The translations under genes were made by a program, and so were the position numbers. Shown in pieces: positions 34,064 through 41,919 of a DNA stretch of 64,000 nt (the stretch's first letter is position 1; every line of letters starts with the position of its first letter). Under the pieces are notes generated by a model, which was given only the letters and a program-made list of their open reading frames with translations, had not been told where the DNA came from and ran no database searches. This stretch comes from JBBECE01 sp964574935 (lineage in GTDB: Bacteria > Pseudomonadota > Alphaproteobacteria > Rhizobiales > Devosiaceae), in the NCBI GenBank assembly GCA_964574935.1, contig CAZNOZ010000006.1, forward strand, positions 1 through 64,000, given 5' to 3'.

Positions 34064-34729
34064 ATGAAGCTCGTCGTCGCCAACAAGAACTATTCGAGTT
34101 GGTCGATGCGCCCGTGGCTGGTGATGCGGCACTTCGGCATTGGCTTCGACGAGGAGCTGGCGCGGCTCGACGGGGCGGGCTGGAAGGCGCATCTGAACGC
34201 CATTTCGCCCACCGGCCGGGTGCCGGTTCTGATCGATGGCGATCTGGTGATCCCCGATTCCCTGGCGATCATCGAATATGTGGCCGACAAATTCCCCGAC
34301 CTGCCGGTATGGCCGGACGATCAGGCGGCGCGGGCGCAGGCCCGGGCGCTGGCCGCCGAGATGCATGCCGGCTTCGATGCCCTGCGCGCCGCCGCCCCGA
34401 TGAATCTCAGGGCCGCGCTCCCCGGCCGGGTCGACCGCGACGCCATCGAAGGGGATCTGGAGCGCCTCGAGACCATCTGGAGCGTCTTTCCGGCCCGATC
34501 CGGCGGCCCGTTCCTGTTCGGCGATTTTTGCGCCGCCGACGCCATGTACGCGCCGGTCGCGACGCGCCTTGAGACCTACGCCATCGCCGTGAGCCCCGCC
34601 GCCCGCGCGTATATGGACGCCATCTTCGCGCTCACCGCCTTCATCGAGTGGAAGAGCGCAGCGCTGGCGGAGCCCTGGATCGTCGAGATGGACGAAATCT
34701 ACGCCGGTGCGGGCAGGGCGGTGCCGTGA
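34064..34729 (+). CDS. Glutathione S-transferase family protein
   Basis: A 221-residue GST. The thioredoxin-like N-terminal domain opens KLVVANKNYSSWSMRPWLVM, in which a Ser replaces Tyr as the likely thiol-activating residue; the cis-Pro lies in GRVPVLIDGD, and DSLAIIEYVAD binds the gamma-glutamyl moiety. The all-helical C-terminal domain follows from about residue 85. Start ATG 34064 has a strong GGGAAGGGGG site. Its stop overlaps the DUF1489 gene (GTGA). Substrate unknown. Confidence 0.88.
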   Translation: MKLVVANKNYSSWSMRPWLVMRHFGIGFDEELARLDGAGWKAHLNAISPTGRVPVLIDGDLVIPDSLAIIEYVADKFPDLPVWPDDQAARAQARALAAEMHAGFDALRAAAPMNLRAALPGRVDRDAIEGDLERLETIWSVFPARSGGPFLFGDFCAADAMYAPVATRLETYAIAVSPAARAYMDAIFALTAFIEWKSAALAEPWIVEMDEIYAGAGRAVP

Positions 34730-35157
34730 TTCACCTGGTCAAGCTGTGCGTGGGGATTTCCTCGGTGGACTCGCTCGCCGCCCTGGGCGACCGGCGGCTG
34801 GCCCGCGGCCGGGACACCTATGGCGAGGACGTGCATGTGCACCGCACCCGGACGATGCCCCGCCGCGCCGCCGAGATCGACGGCGCCGGCTCGCTCTACT
34901 GGGTCGTCGCCGGGCGCATCGCCTGCCGGCAGTCGATTGTGCGTCTGGTGCGCGCGGTCGACGCAGAGGGGCGCAAATGCTGCGACATCCTGATGGCGCC
35001 CCGCCTGGTGCGCACCGTGCCGCGCCCCCGGGCGGCGTTTCAGGGCTGGCGATATCTCGAAGCAGCGGACGCCCCGCCCGACCTGCCGTCGGGCGCGGAC
35101 GGCGACGAGCTGCCCGAGCGGATGGCGGCCGTGCTCTCGGAGCTGGGGCTGCTGTAG
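34726..35157 (+). CDS. DUF1489 family protein
   Basis: A 143-residue protein of the DUF1489 family, which is widespread in alphaproteobacteria and without known function. The opening IHLVKLCVGISSVDSLA, the THRTRTMP-like stretch HRTRTMPRRAAE and YWVVAGRIACRQ are family-like, as is the conserved RPRAAFQGWRYL block near residue 103. The start is GTG 34726, overlapping the GST stop. No membrane helix or signal peptide is seen, so it is probably cytosolic. Confidence 0.78.
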   Translation: MIHLVKLCVGISSVDSLAALGDRRLARGRDTYGEDVHVHRTRTMPRRAAEIDGAGSLYWVVAGRIACRQSIVRLVRAVDAEGRKCCDILMAPRLVRTVPRPRAAFQGWRYLEAADAPPDLPSGADGDELPERMAAVLSELGLL

Positions 35158-35308
35158 GCCCCGCCATGCCTCTCAGATGGCGCCGACGGCGCTCCTTGCC
35201 CTGATCTGCGGGGATTAACGCCAACGGTGTGAAAAACGCGGCGGGAGTTGCTCCGTATGCGCGAATAAGACATGCTCGGCGTCTGGGGGCTGCGGCGAGG
35301 GCGCAGCG

Positions 35309-36217
35309 ATGTCAGCGGGCGACAGTGCATACGTCATAGTTCTCGGCAACGAAAAGGGTGGCTCGGGCAAGTCGACGACCGCGTTCCACTTGGCGGTGTA
35401 CTTGCTGTACGAGGGCTTCAACGTCGCCACAATCGACGCCGACAGCCGCCAGCAGACGCTCACCAGCTATGTCACCAACCGGCGGAATTGGGCGCGCGAC
35501 CGCGAGCTCGATATCCCGCATTCGACCCACTATCACCTGCCGCGCACCCGCGGCGATTCAATCCGCGAGAACGAACGGCTGGAATTCGAGCTGTTCCGGC
35601 AGGCGGTCGCCGAGGTCGAGCGGGAGGCCGATTTTCTGATCATCGACACGCCGGGCTTCGACACCAACCTCACCCGGCTCAGCCACTCGCTGGCCGACAC
35701 GCTCCTCACTCCGATCAATGACAGCCTGATCGATCTTGACGTTCTCGCGCGGATCGACCCGGTCACCCTCGAGATGCGGGATCTGAGCCACTACGCCCGC
35801 CTCGTGCAGCGGGCCCGCAAGGAGCGGCTGACGATCGACGGGCGCAGCATCGACTGGATCATCATCCGCAACCGCATCTCCATGCTGTCCTCGCGCAACA
35901 TGCGGGCGGTGCAGACGGGAATCGAGCAGATCGCCGCCCGCCTGGGCTGCCGGGTGGCCGAGGGGATCGCCGAGCGCGTGGTGTTCCGGTCCCTGTTCCC
36001 CATCGGGCTGACCGTCTTCGATCCCCTGGAGGACGATCACCTGGTCGGCGTCGCCAGCGTCTCCCATGCCAGCGCCAGACAGGAATACACGCAGCTCGTC
36101 GAGGCCCTCAATCTGCCGATCCGCGAACGCGCCGAAAAGCGTAAGCAGGCGCGCGCCGAATGGACCGCGGCGTCAAATCAGAAGCCGGGATTCGATCATC
36201 TGGCGCCCGGGAGCTGA
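35309..36217 (+). CDS. mipZ: Division-plane positioning ATPase MipZ
   Basis: MipZ (302 residues) is a ParA-family ATPase that forms a gradient from the poles, bound to ParB, and blocks FtsZ assembly except at midcell. The deviant Walker A motif KGGSGKS has Lys16 and Lys21; DADSRQQTLT and FLIIDTPGFDTNLTR correspond to the switch regions, and PINDSLIDLD, LEMRDLSHYA and the VFRSLFPIGLTVFD block are characteristic of MipZ rather than ParA. The 25-residue C-terminus is polar. It is probably transcribed alone; a 151-base gap lies upstream. Confidence 0.93.
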   Translation: MSAGDSAYVIVLGNEKGGSGKSTTAFHLAVYLLYEGFNVATIDADSRQQTLTSYVTNRRNWARDRELDIPHSTHYHLPRTRGDSIRENERLEFELFRQAVAEVEREADFLIIDTPGFDTNLTRLSHSLADTLLTPINDSLIDLDVLARIDPVTLEMRDLSHYARLVQRARKERLTIDGRSIDWIIIRNRISMLSSRNMRAVQTGIEQIAARLGCRVAEGIAERVVFRSLFPIGLTVFDPLEDDHLVGVASVSHASARQEYTQLVEALNLPIRERAEKRKQARAEWTAASNQKPGFDHLAPGS

Positions 36218-36230
36218 CGGGCCTTGGTGA

Positions 36231-36497
36231 CTAGATGTACAGCCGCACCGCGCGCTCGCCGGCGGGGGTGAAGACGTCGAGATCGATTTCGACGGGGGCC
36301 CTGTCGGAGCGGCGGTTGCGCGCCGACAGCGACATCACCTTGCCCAGCAGCTCAGCGACCCGGGGGCGCGCGGGCCGCATTTCGGCGGCGGTCGCGATGG
36401 TGTCGGCGACCCCGGCGGCGGGCACATGCGGGCCTCGCGCGGGGGCGGTCTGGGCAGCGAGTTCAGCCAACTCGCGCAACGTTCTCAGGTCACTCAT
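36231..36497 (-). CDS. Small hypothetical protein
   Basis: An 88-residue protein that I do not recognise. It begins MSDLRTLRELAELA with a GGAG site eight bases upstream, has a Pro/Ala-rich middle and ends with a hydrophobic-alternating stretch (VEIDLDVFTPAGERAVRLYI) that could be a beta hairpin. No signal peptide, cysteine or membrane helix. It converges on mipZ, only 13 bases apart, and lies 50 bases after the start side of the carboxypeptidase gene's end. A real gene is likely from the ribosome binding site and strand context, but codon evidence is weak. Confidence 0.5.
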   Translation of the reverse strand: MSDLRTLRELAELAAQTAPARGPHVPAAGVADTIATAAEMRPARPRVAELLGKVMSLSARNRRSDRAPVEIDLDVFTPAGERAVRLYI

Positions 36498-36547
36498 CTT
36501 GGCTACTCCGATACGCAATACTCATTCGATAGCCGGCCCCGCTTCGC

Positions 36548-38134
36548 CTATCCCGGCATCGCGAGGCAATTGACGCTTCTCCGTTTCAGCGCCTCACACA
36601 TGGCGCTGGCTTCCGAGCGGTCCGCGAAACCGACAAACCGCGCCCGGTAGAGTTCCTGTCCATCCCGCTCGATGGGCTGGATCAGGGATCTGTAGTCGGA
36701 CAATCCGGCGAGATTGGTGCCGGCTTGTGTCAAGAGTAGGCGCGCGCCTGCCTCACTTGGGGCGGCGCCCACCTGCACCGTCCAGCCGCCAGACGGCAGG
36801 GGCCGGGCCGGGCTGGCGCTGCCGGTCGTCAGCGTCGCGCCGACGTCGGCCGGCGGCACCAGGGTCGTCGGGGGCGCGGGACTGGCGGGCGCGGGACTGA
36901 CGAGCGCGGGACCGGCGGGGGTCGCGGGACCGGTGCCGAACACCTCGGCGATGAAGTTGCCGAGCACGTTGGCGGGCGTGAATTGGGTTTTCTCGGGCGT
37001 GCCCAGTTCCACCGGCAGCAGCGCCAGCGGCTCGTCGAGCGGCGCCGCCGGAGCGCCGGCGGCGGGCCGGTCGGGCGGGGCGGGGGCCTGGGGATCGAAC
37101 GACGCCAGCACGATATCCGAGCCGACCGGGAGCTCCGGCAAGCCGATCGGGGCGGCTGTCACGGGCGTCCGCAAATGCGCCGGGCGCGGCGGCGGCGTGC
37201 CGTTGAGCGCCACCTGGATCGGGCTCGGATAGCGGCCGGTGCCGCCATCGGGCCGTGGAATGAGGGCCTGCTGCCAGGTCGCGCCGCTATGGGCGTCGGG
37301 CAGGTATTTGCTGACCAGCTCGCGCACCCGGGCGTCGCGGGCGGCGGCGGAATCGAAGCCGAAGGCCGCCACCACCAGGTGCTTGTCGTCCTGGCGGGCG
37401 GCGGTCAGCAGGTTGAACCCGGAGGCGCGGATGTAGCCGGTCTTGAGGCCGTCGACACCGTGGTAGCCCAGCAGGCGGTTGTGGTTGCCGTAGCTCTGGC
37501 CGGCGTAGCGGAACGAGCGCGTCTGGAAATAGTGATAGTACTGCGGGAAGTGCTGGTAGATGGCCATGGCCAGCCGCGCCTGGTCGCGCACGGTGGTGGT
37601 CTGCCCGCTGTCGGGCAGCCCCGAGGCGTTCTTGTAGGTGGTGCGCGACATTCCCAGGGCATGGGCGGTCTCGGTCATGCGGGTGGCAAACGCCGATTCC
37701 GAGCCGGCGATGGATTCGGCGATCACCCGCGCCACGTCGTTGGCCGACAGCGTCACCAGGGCCAGGATCGCGTCCTCGACCTTGATCGTCGAGCCGGCCC
37801 TGACATTGAGCTTGGTGGGCTGGGCGGCCGCCGCGTGGCGCGACACCGACATTCGCGTGCCGAGCGTCATCCGGCCGGCCTGCAGCTCCTGGAAGAGGAT
37901 GTAGAGCGTCATCACCTTGGTGATCGAGGCCGGATAGCGCGTCGCGTCGGCGCCCCGCGAATGGATGACGCGGCCGGTCTTGGCGTCCATGACGACGACC
38001 GCGTAGTGGCGCAGATTGGCGGCCTGGACCGGGCCGGCCAGCAAGGCCGCCGCCATGAACGCGGCCAGCGCGACATATTTCGGGATTTGCGCGAGCGCTT
38101 TGCCCGCGCCTTTTGACGCCAAGGGTCTTGCCAC
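36548..38134 (-). CDS. D-alanyl-D-alanine carboxypeptidase with C-terminal SPOR domain
   Basis: Low-molecular-weight penicillin-binding protein (528 residues) that trims the last D-Ala from peptidoglycan stems. A signal peptide or anchor occupies residues 12-38. The catalytic motifs are Ser70-x-x-Lys73, Ser130-x-Asn132 and Lys231-Thr-Gly. After the enzyme domain comes a Pro/Ala-rich linker of about 170 residues, then a SPOR domain (from about residue 447: GGWTVQVGAAPSEAGARLLL) that binds denuded septal glycan. Start is GTG 38134. The SPOR domain points to a role at the division site; it is next to mipZ, though convergence suggests separate control. Confidence 0.94.
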   Translation of the reverse strand: MARPLASKGAGKALAQIPKYVALAAFMAAALLAGPVQAANLRHYAVVVMDAKTGRVIHSRGADATRYPASITKVMTLYILFQELQAGRMTLGTRMSVSRHAAAAQPTKLNVRAGSTIKVEDAILALVTLSANDVARVIAESIAGSESAFATRMTETAHALGMSRTTYKNASGLPDSGQTTTVRDQARLAMAIYQHFPQYYHYFQTRSFRYAGQSYGNHNRLLGYHGVDGLKTGYIRASGFNLLTAARQDDKHLVVAAFGFDSAAARDARVRELVSKYLPDAHSGATWQQALIPRPDGGTGRYPSPIQVALNGTPPPRPAHLRTPVTAAPIGLPELPVGSDIVLASFDPQAPAPPDRPAAGAPAAPLDEPLALLPVELGTPEKTQFTPANVLGNFIAEVFGTGPATPAGPALVSPAPASPAPPTTLVPPADVGATLTTGSASPARPLPSGGWTVQVGAAPSEAGARLLLTQAGTNLAGLSDYRSLIQPIERDGQELYRARFVGFADRSEASAMCEALKRRSVNCLAMPG

Positions 38135-38365
38135 CCTTTACTCCACTCACTCCGGGACCCGCCGAAGTCCCGTACGCAACTCATGCGACACGCCGCTTCC
38201 CGGACCTGTGGCCATCGGGGCGAAGTGCCGCGCACTCCAGGCAGCGAGCCTAGCCGCCGGCGCGTTACAAATGCGTAAAGTTGAAATCAGTTCGCCGGCC
38301 GCCGCCGCCACCATGGCAGCGCTGCAACTCACGCCAGAGTTGATGCGCCCGCCCCACGATGGGCC

Positions 38366-38395
38366 TTAACAACGCCCGGGTTTTGCCTACATAAT
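38366..38395 (+). promoter_or_regulatory. Candidate clpS-clpA promoter in the divergent gap
   Basis: TTAACA (38366-38371) and TACATA (38388-38393) are 16 bases apart, about 40 bases before the clpS start. The 298-base gap 38135-38432 between the carboxypeptidase and clpS is otherwise free of genes and must hold promoters for both directions; I could not fix the leftward one. Confidence 0.35.
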
Positions 38396-38432
38396 GCGCT
38401 CGTGCTTCGTTTGATCCGGCCAGCCGCTTGAG

Positions 38433-38861
38433 ATGATCCGCTCGCTTCAGTCCTCCCCAGATCGCGCCGACCGTCGCCGGGCGGGCCTGCCGGCGCGGGC
38501 CGGCAAGGACGATGAATTCGGGGCTGGTGGCGATGGCGCCGACGGCGGCGCAGGTGGCGCAAGCGGCGAGGACACGGGGGTTGCGACCCGCCTCAGGGTC
38601 AAGACGAAGCGCCCCTCGATGTACCGGGTGCTGCTTTTGAACGACGACTATACGCCGATGGAATTCGTGGTCATGGTGTTGCAGGAGGTGTTTCACAAGT
38701 CCCGAGAGGACGCCACCAGGATCATGCTGCATGTGCATACCCAGGGCGTCGGCGAGTGCGGGGTGTTCCCGTACGAGGTCGCCGAGTCGAAGGTGACGCG
38801 GGTGATGGATGCGGCCCGCAAGAACCAGCATCCCTTACAGTGCGTGATGGAAAAGAAGTAG
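38433..38861 (+). CDS. clpS: ClpA adaptor ClpS with long N-terminal extension
   Basis: ClpS delivers N-degron substrates to ClpAP. The core runs from about residue 55: KTKRPSMYRVLLLNDDYTPMEFVV with the conserved NDDYTPMEFV pocket, then LHVHTQGVGECGVFPYEVAE and the KVTRVMDAAR helix. It is 142 residues against 106 in E. coli; the extra N-terminal 45 residues are Gly/Asp/Ala-rich and probably disordered. A later start could shorten it but no good ribosome binding site was found. clpA follows after ten bases. Confidence 0.93.
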   Translation: MIRSLQSSPDRADRRRAGLPARAGKDDEFGAGGDGADGGAGGASGEDTGVATRLRVKTKRPSMYRVLLLNDDYTPMEFVVMVLQEVFHKSREDATRIMLHVHTQGVGECGVFPYEVAESKVTRVMDAARKNQHPLQCVMEKK

Positions 38862-38871
38862 GACCCCTCCA

Positions 38872-41316
38872 ATGCCGTCATTTTCCCGCGGTCTCGAAAA
38901 GGCGTTGCACCGGGCCATGAACCTGGCGCGCGAGCGCAACCACGAGTTCGCCACCCTCGAACATCTGCTGCTCGCGCTCATGGACGACCGCGACGCGATC
39001 GCGGTCCTGAGGGCGTGCAGCGTCGACCTGGAGGCGCTGCGGCGCGAACTGGAGAGCTTCCTCGACGAGGATCTCGAGGGGCTTGTGATCGACGCCGACG
39101 AGGATTCTCGGCCCACCGCCGCCTTCCAGCGGGTCATCCAGCGCGCCGTCATCCATGTGCAGTCCTCCGGGCGCGAGGAGGTCACCGGCGCCAACGTGCT
39201 GGTGGCGATCTTCGCCGAGCGGGAGTCCCACGCCGCCTATTTCCTCGAGCAGCAGGACATGACCCGGTACGACGCGGTCAACTACATCTCGCACGGCATC
39301 ACCAAATCCGGGGACTCCGAGACGCGGCGGGTGCGTGGCGCGGAGGAGGGCGGCTCGGCCGGTCTCGGCGAGGAGGGTGAGCGCGCGGGCTCCGGCTCGC
39401 CGCTCGAGGATTTCTGCGTCAACCTCAACGAAAAGGCCGAGGCGGGCAAGATCGACCCGCTGATCGGTCGCGAGCGCGAGCTCAACCGCACCATCCAGGT
39501 GCTCTGCCGGCGGCTGAAGAACAATCCGATCTATGTCGGCGACGCCGGCGTGGGCAAGACCGCGATCGCCGAGGGTCTGGCGCGGCGCATCGTCGAGGGC
39601 GACGTGCCGGAGGTCCTCAAGGGCGCGGTGATCTACGCGCTCGACATGGGCGCGCTGCTGGCGGGCACCCGCTATCGCGGCGACTTCGAGGAGCGGCTCA
39701 AGGCCGTCATGAAACAGCTCGAGAAGCTCGAGGATTCGATCCTGTTCATCGACGAGATCCATACCGTGATCGGGGCGGGGGCGACCTCGGGCGGCGCGCT
39801 GGACGCCTCCAACCTGCTCAAGCCGGCGCTGGCCTCGGGGGCGATTCGCTGCATCGGCTCAACTACCTACAAGGAATACCGCCAGTTCTTCGAGAAGGAT
39901 CGGGCGCTCGTTCGGCGATTCCAGAAGATCGACGTGGCCGAGCCCTCGGTTCCCGACGCGATCGAGATCATGAAGGGGCTGCAGCCCTATTTCGAGGACT
40001 TCCACAAGGTCAAATACACCGACGAGGCGGTCAAGGCGGCGGTGGAGCTCTCGGCGCGCTACATCAATGACCGGCGCCTGCCCGACAAGTCGATCGACGT
40101 GGTGGACGAGACCGGCGCCTCGCTGAAGCTGTTGCCGGAGGAGGAGCGCAAGAAGGTCATCGACATCGAAGACGTCGAGGCGACGGTGGCCACCATGGCC
40201 CGGATTCCGCCGAAAACCGTCTCGAAGTCGGATTCCGAGCTCCTGGCGGGGCTCGAAAAGAACCTCAAGACGGTGGTCTTCGGCCAGGACGACGCCATCG
40301 GGGCGCTGGCCGCCTCGATCAAGCTGGCCCGCGCCGGGCTCAGGGAGCCCGAGAAGCCGATTGGCTCGTATCTGTTCACCGGCCCCACCGGGGTCGGCAA
40401 GACCGAGGTCGCCCGCCAGCTCGCGGACACGCTGGGGGTGGAACTGCTGCGCTTCGACATGTCCGAATACATGGAGCGGCACACCGTCTCGCGGCTGATC
40501 GGGGCGCCGCCGGGCTATGTCGGATTCGACCAGGGCGGGCTGATGACCGACGGCGTCGACCAACACCCGCATTGCGTGATGCTGCTCGACGAGATCGAGA
40601 AGGCGCATCCGGACCTGTTCAACATCCTGTTGCAGGTCATGGACCACGGCAAGCTCACCGACCACAACGGCAAACAGGTCGATTTCCGCAACGTCATCCT
40701 GATCATGACCTCCAATATCGGGGCCATGGAGCTGGCGCGCGAGCCGATGGGCTTCGGGCGCTCCCGGCGCGAGGGCGAGGACGAGGACGCGCTCAAGCGC
40801 CTGTTCACGCCGGAATTCCGTAACCGGCTCGATTCGGTGATCTCATTCGCCTCGCTGCCCCCGGAGGTGGTCACCCGGGTGGTCGACAAATTCATCATGC
40901 AACTCGAGGCGCAGCTCGAGGAGCGCGGGGTGGCGATCGAGCTGACCGAGGCGGCCAACCAGTGGATCGCCACGCGCGGCTACGACGAGCGCATGGGCGC
41001 AAGGCCGCTGGGCCGGGTGATCCAGGAATACGTCAAGAAGCCTCTGGCCGACGAGGTGCTGTTCGGCAATCTCAAGGACGGCGGGCTGGTCCAGGTTGAC
41101 GTCGCGGAGGACGGCCAATCCCTGCATTTGAAAACCCTGCCCCCGCAGCCGGCGCGCCCGAAGGCGATCGGGGCCCCGAAAGGGGCCGGCAAGGCGGACA
41201 AGTCCGACAAGATCGATGACGACGGCGGCGAGGGCGGCGGCAAACCGCCGCGCTCGCCGGGCCGCGTCCCGTCGGCCTCCAAGAAGGCCCGCAAGAGCCC
41301 GCAAAAGAGCGGCTAA
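38872..41316 (+). CDS. clpA: ATP-dependent Clp protease ATP-binding subunit ClpA
   Basis: ClpA (814 residues) unfolds substrates and feeds them to ClpP. The N-terminal ClpS-binding repeat domain covers residues 1-145. D1 has Walker A GDAGVGKT at 223-230 and Walker B FIDEIHTVIGAG; D2 has Walker A GPTGVGKT at 504-511 and MLLDEIEKAHPDLFN. The IGL-type loop for ClpP binding lies in the D2 region. After D2 the last 60 residues are Lys/Gly/Pro-rich and variable. It is directly downstream of clpS, as in most proteobacteria. Confidence 0.97.
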   Translation: MPSFSRGLEKALHRAMNLARERNHEFATLEHLLLALMDDRDAIAVLRACSVDLEALRRELESFLDEDLEGLVIDADEDSRPTAAFQRVIQRAVIHVQSSGREEVTGANVLVAIFAERESHAAYFLEQQDMTRYDAVNYISHGITKSGDSETRRVRGAEEGGSAGLGEEGERAGSGSPLEDFCVNLNEKAEAGKIDPLIGRERELNRTIQVLCRRLKNNPIYVGDAGVGKTAIAEGLARRIVEGDVPEVLKGAVIYALDMGALLAGTRYRGDFEERLKAVMKQLEKLEDSILFIDEIHTVIGAGATSGGALDASNLLKPALASGAIRCIGSTTYKEYRQFFEKDRALVRRFQKIDVAEPSVPDAIEIMKGLQPYFEDFHKVKYTDEAVKAAVELSARYINDRRLPDKSIDVVDETGASLKLLPEEERKKVIDIEDVEATVATMARIPPKTVSKSDSELLAGLEKNLKTVVFGQDDAIGALAASIKLARAGLREPEKPIGSYLFTGPTGVGKTEVARQLADTLGVELLRFDMSEYMERHTVSRLIGAPPGYVGFDQGGLMTDGVDQHPHCVMLLDEIEKAHPDLFNILLQVMDHGKLTDHNGKQVDFRNVILIMTSNIGAMELAREPMGFGRSRREGEDEDALKRLFTPEFRNRLDSVISFASLPPEVVTRVVDKFIMQLEAQLEERGVAIELTEAANQWIATRGYDERMGARPLGRVIQEYVKKPLADEVLFGNLKDGGLVQVDVAEDGQSLHLKTLPPQPARPKAIGAPKGAGKADKSDKIDDDGGEGGGKPPRSPGRVPSASKKARKSPQKSG

Positions 41317-41368
41317 CACGGCGCAGCCGATAGACCGCGCGCTCCAGCGCCACACCACCCTACACGCC

Positions 41369-41466
41369 GTCATTGCGAGCCCGCGTCAGCGGGCGCGGCA
41401 ATCCGGAGCCGCTTGCTGAGAGGCTGCCGCTCTGGATTGCTTCGTCGCTTCGCTCCTCGCAATGAC
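41369..41466. repeat. Inverted repeat of the dispersed GTCATTGCGAG type
   Basis: An 11-bp perfect terminal inverted repeat (41369-41379 with 41456-41466) and an inner pair (GCAATCC near 41398 with GGATTGC at 41434-41440) flank a GC-rich centre. The pattern GTCATTGCGAG...GGATTGCTTCG...CGCAATGAC is a common dispersed intergenic element in alphaproteobacteria. It lies between the convergent clpA and HIT genes. Confidence 0.75.
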
Positions 41467-41490
41467 GACGGATGTTGCCTCCGGCCCCGC

Positions 41491-41919
41491 CTAGCCCTGT
41501 GCCAGCGCCTTGCGGATCGCCTCGGCGTGGGCGGCCAGTTGGTCCGGGTCGGCCATCTCGCCGGTCTGCGGGGCCATCGCCACCCCCTCATAGACGGGGA
41601 TGATATGGAAGTGCAGGTGGAAGACGGACTGGCCGGCGGGCGCCTCGTTGAACTGGATGATTCTGAGCCCGTCCGGCTGGAAGGCGGCGTTCACCGCCCT
41701 GGCGACCGTCTGGACCTTGACGATGAGGTCGGCGAGCACCTTCGGATCGGCGTCCAGGAGATTGCGCGAGCCGGTCTTCGGCACCACCAGCGTGTGCCCG
41801 ACCGCGTTGGGCATCACGTCCATGAAGGCGACGGTGGTCTCGTCTTCGTAGACCCGCTGGCTGGGCATCTCGCCGGCGATGATCTTGGCGAAGATGTTGT
41901 CGGGGCTGTACGGTTTCAT
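41491..41919 (-). CDS. HIT family protein
   Basis: Histidine-triad nucleotide-binding protein (142 residues), related to HinT purine-nucleoside phosphoramidases. The opening NIFAKIIAGEMPSQRVYED is typical, and the triad H101-x-H103-x-H105 is in FHLHFHIIP. The exact substrate is unknown. The start ATG 41919 overlaps the stop of the upstream fusion gene (ATGA). Its place next to clpA is common in this order. Confidence 0.94.
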   Translation of the reverse strand: MKPYSPDNIFAKIIAGEMPSQRVYEDETTVAFMDVMPNAVGHTLVVPKTGSRNLLDADPKVLADLIVKVQTVARAVNAAFQPDGLRIIQFNEAPAGQSVFHLHFHIIPVYEGVAMAPQTGEMADPDQLAAHAEAIRKALAQG

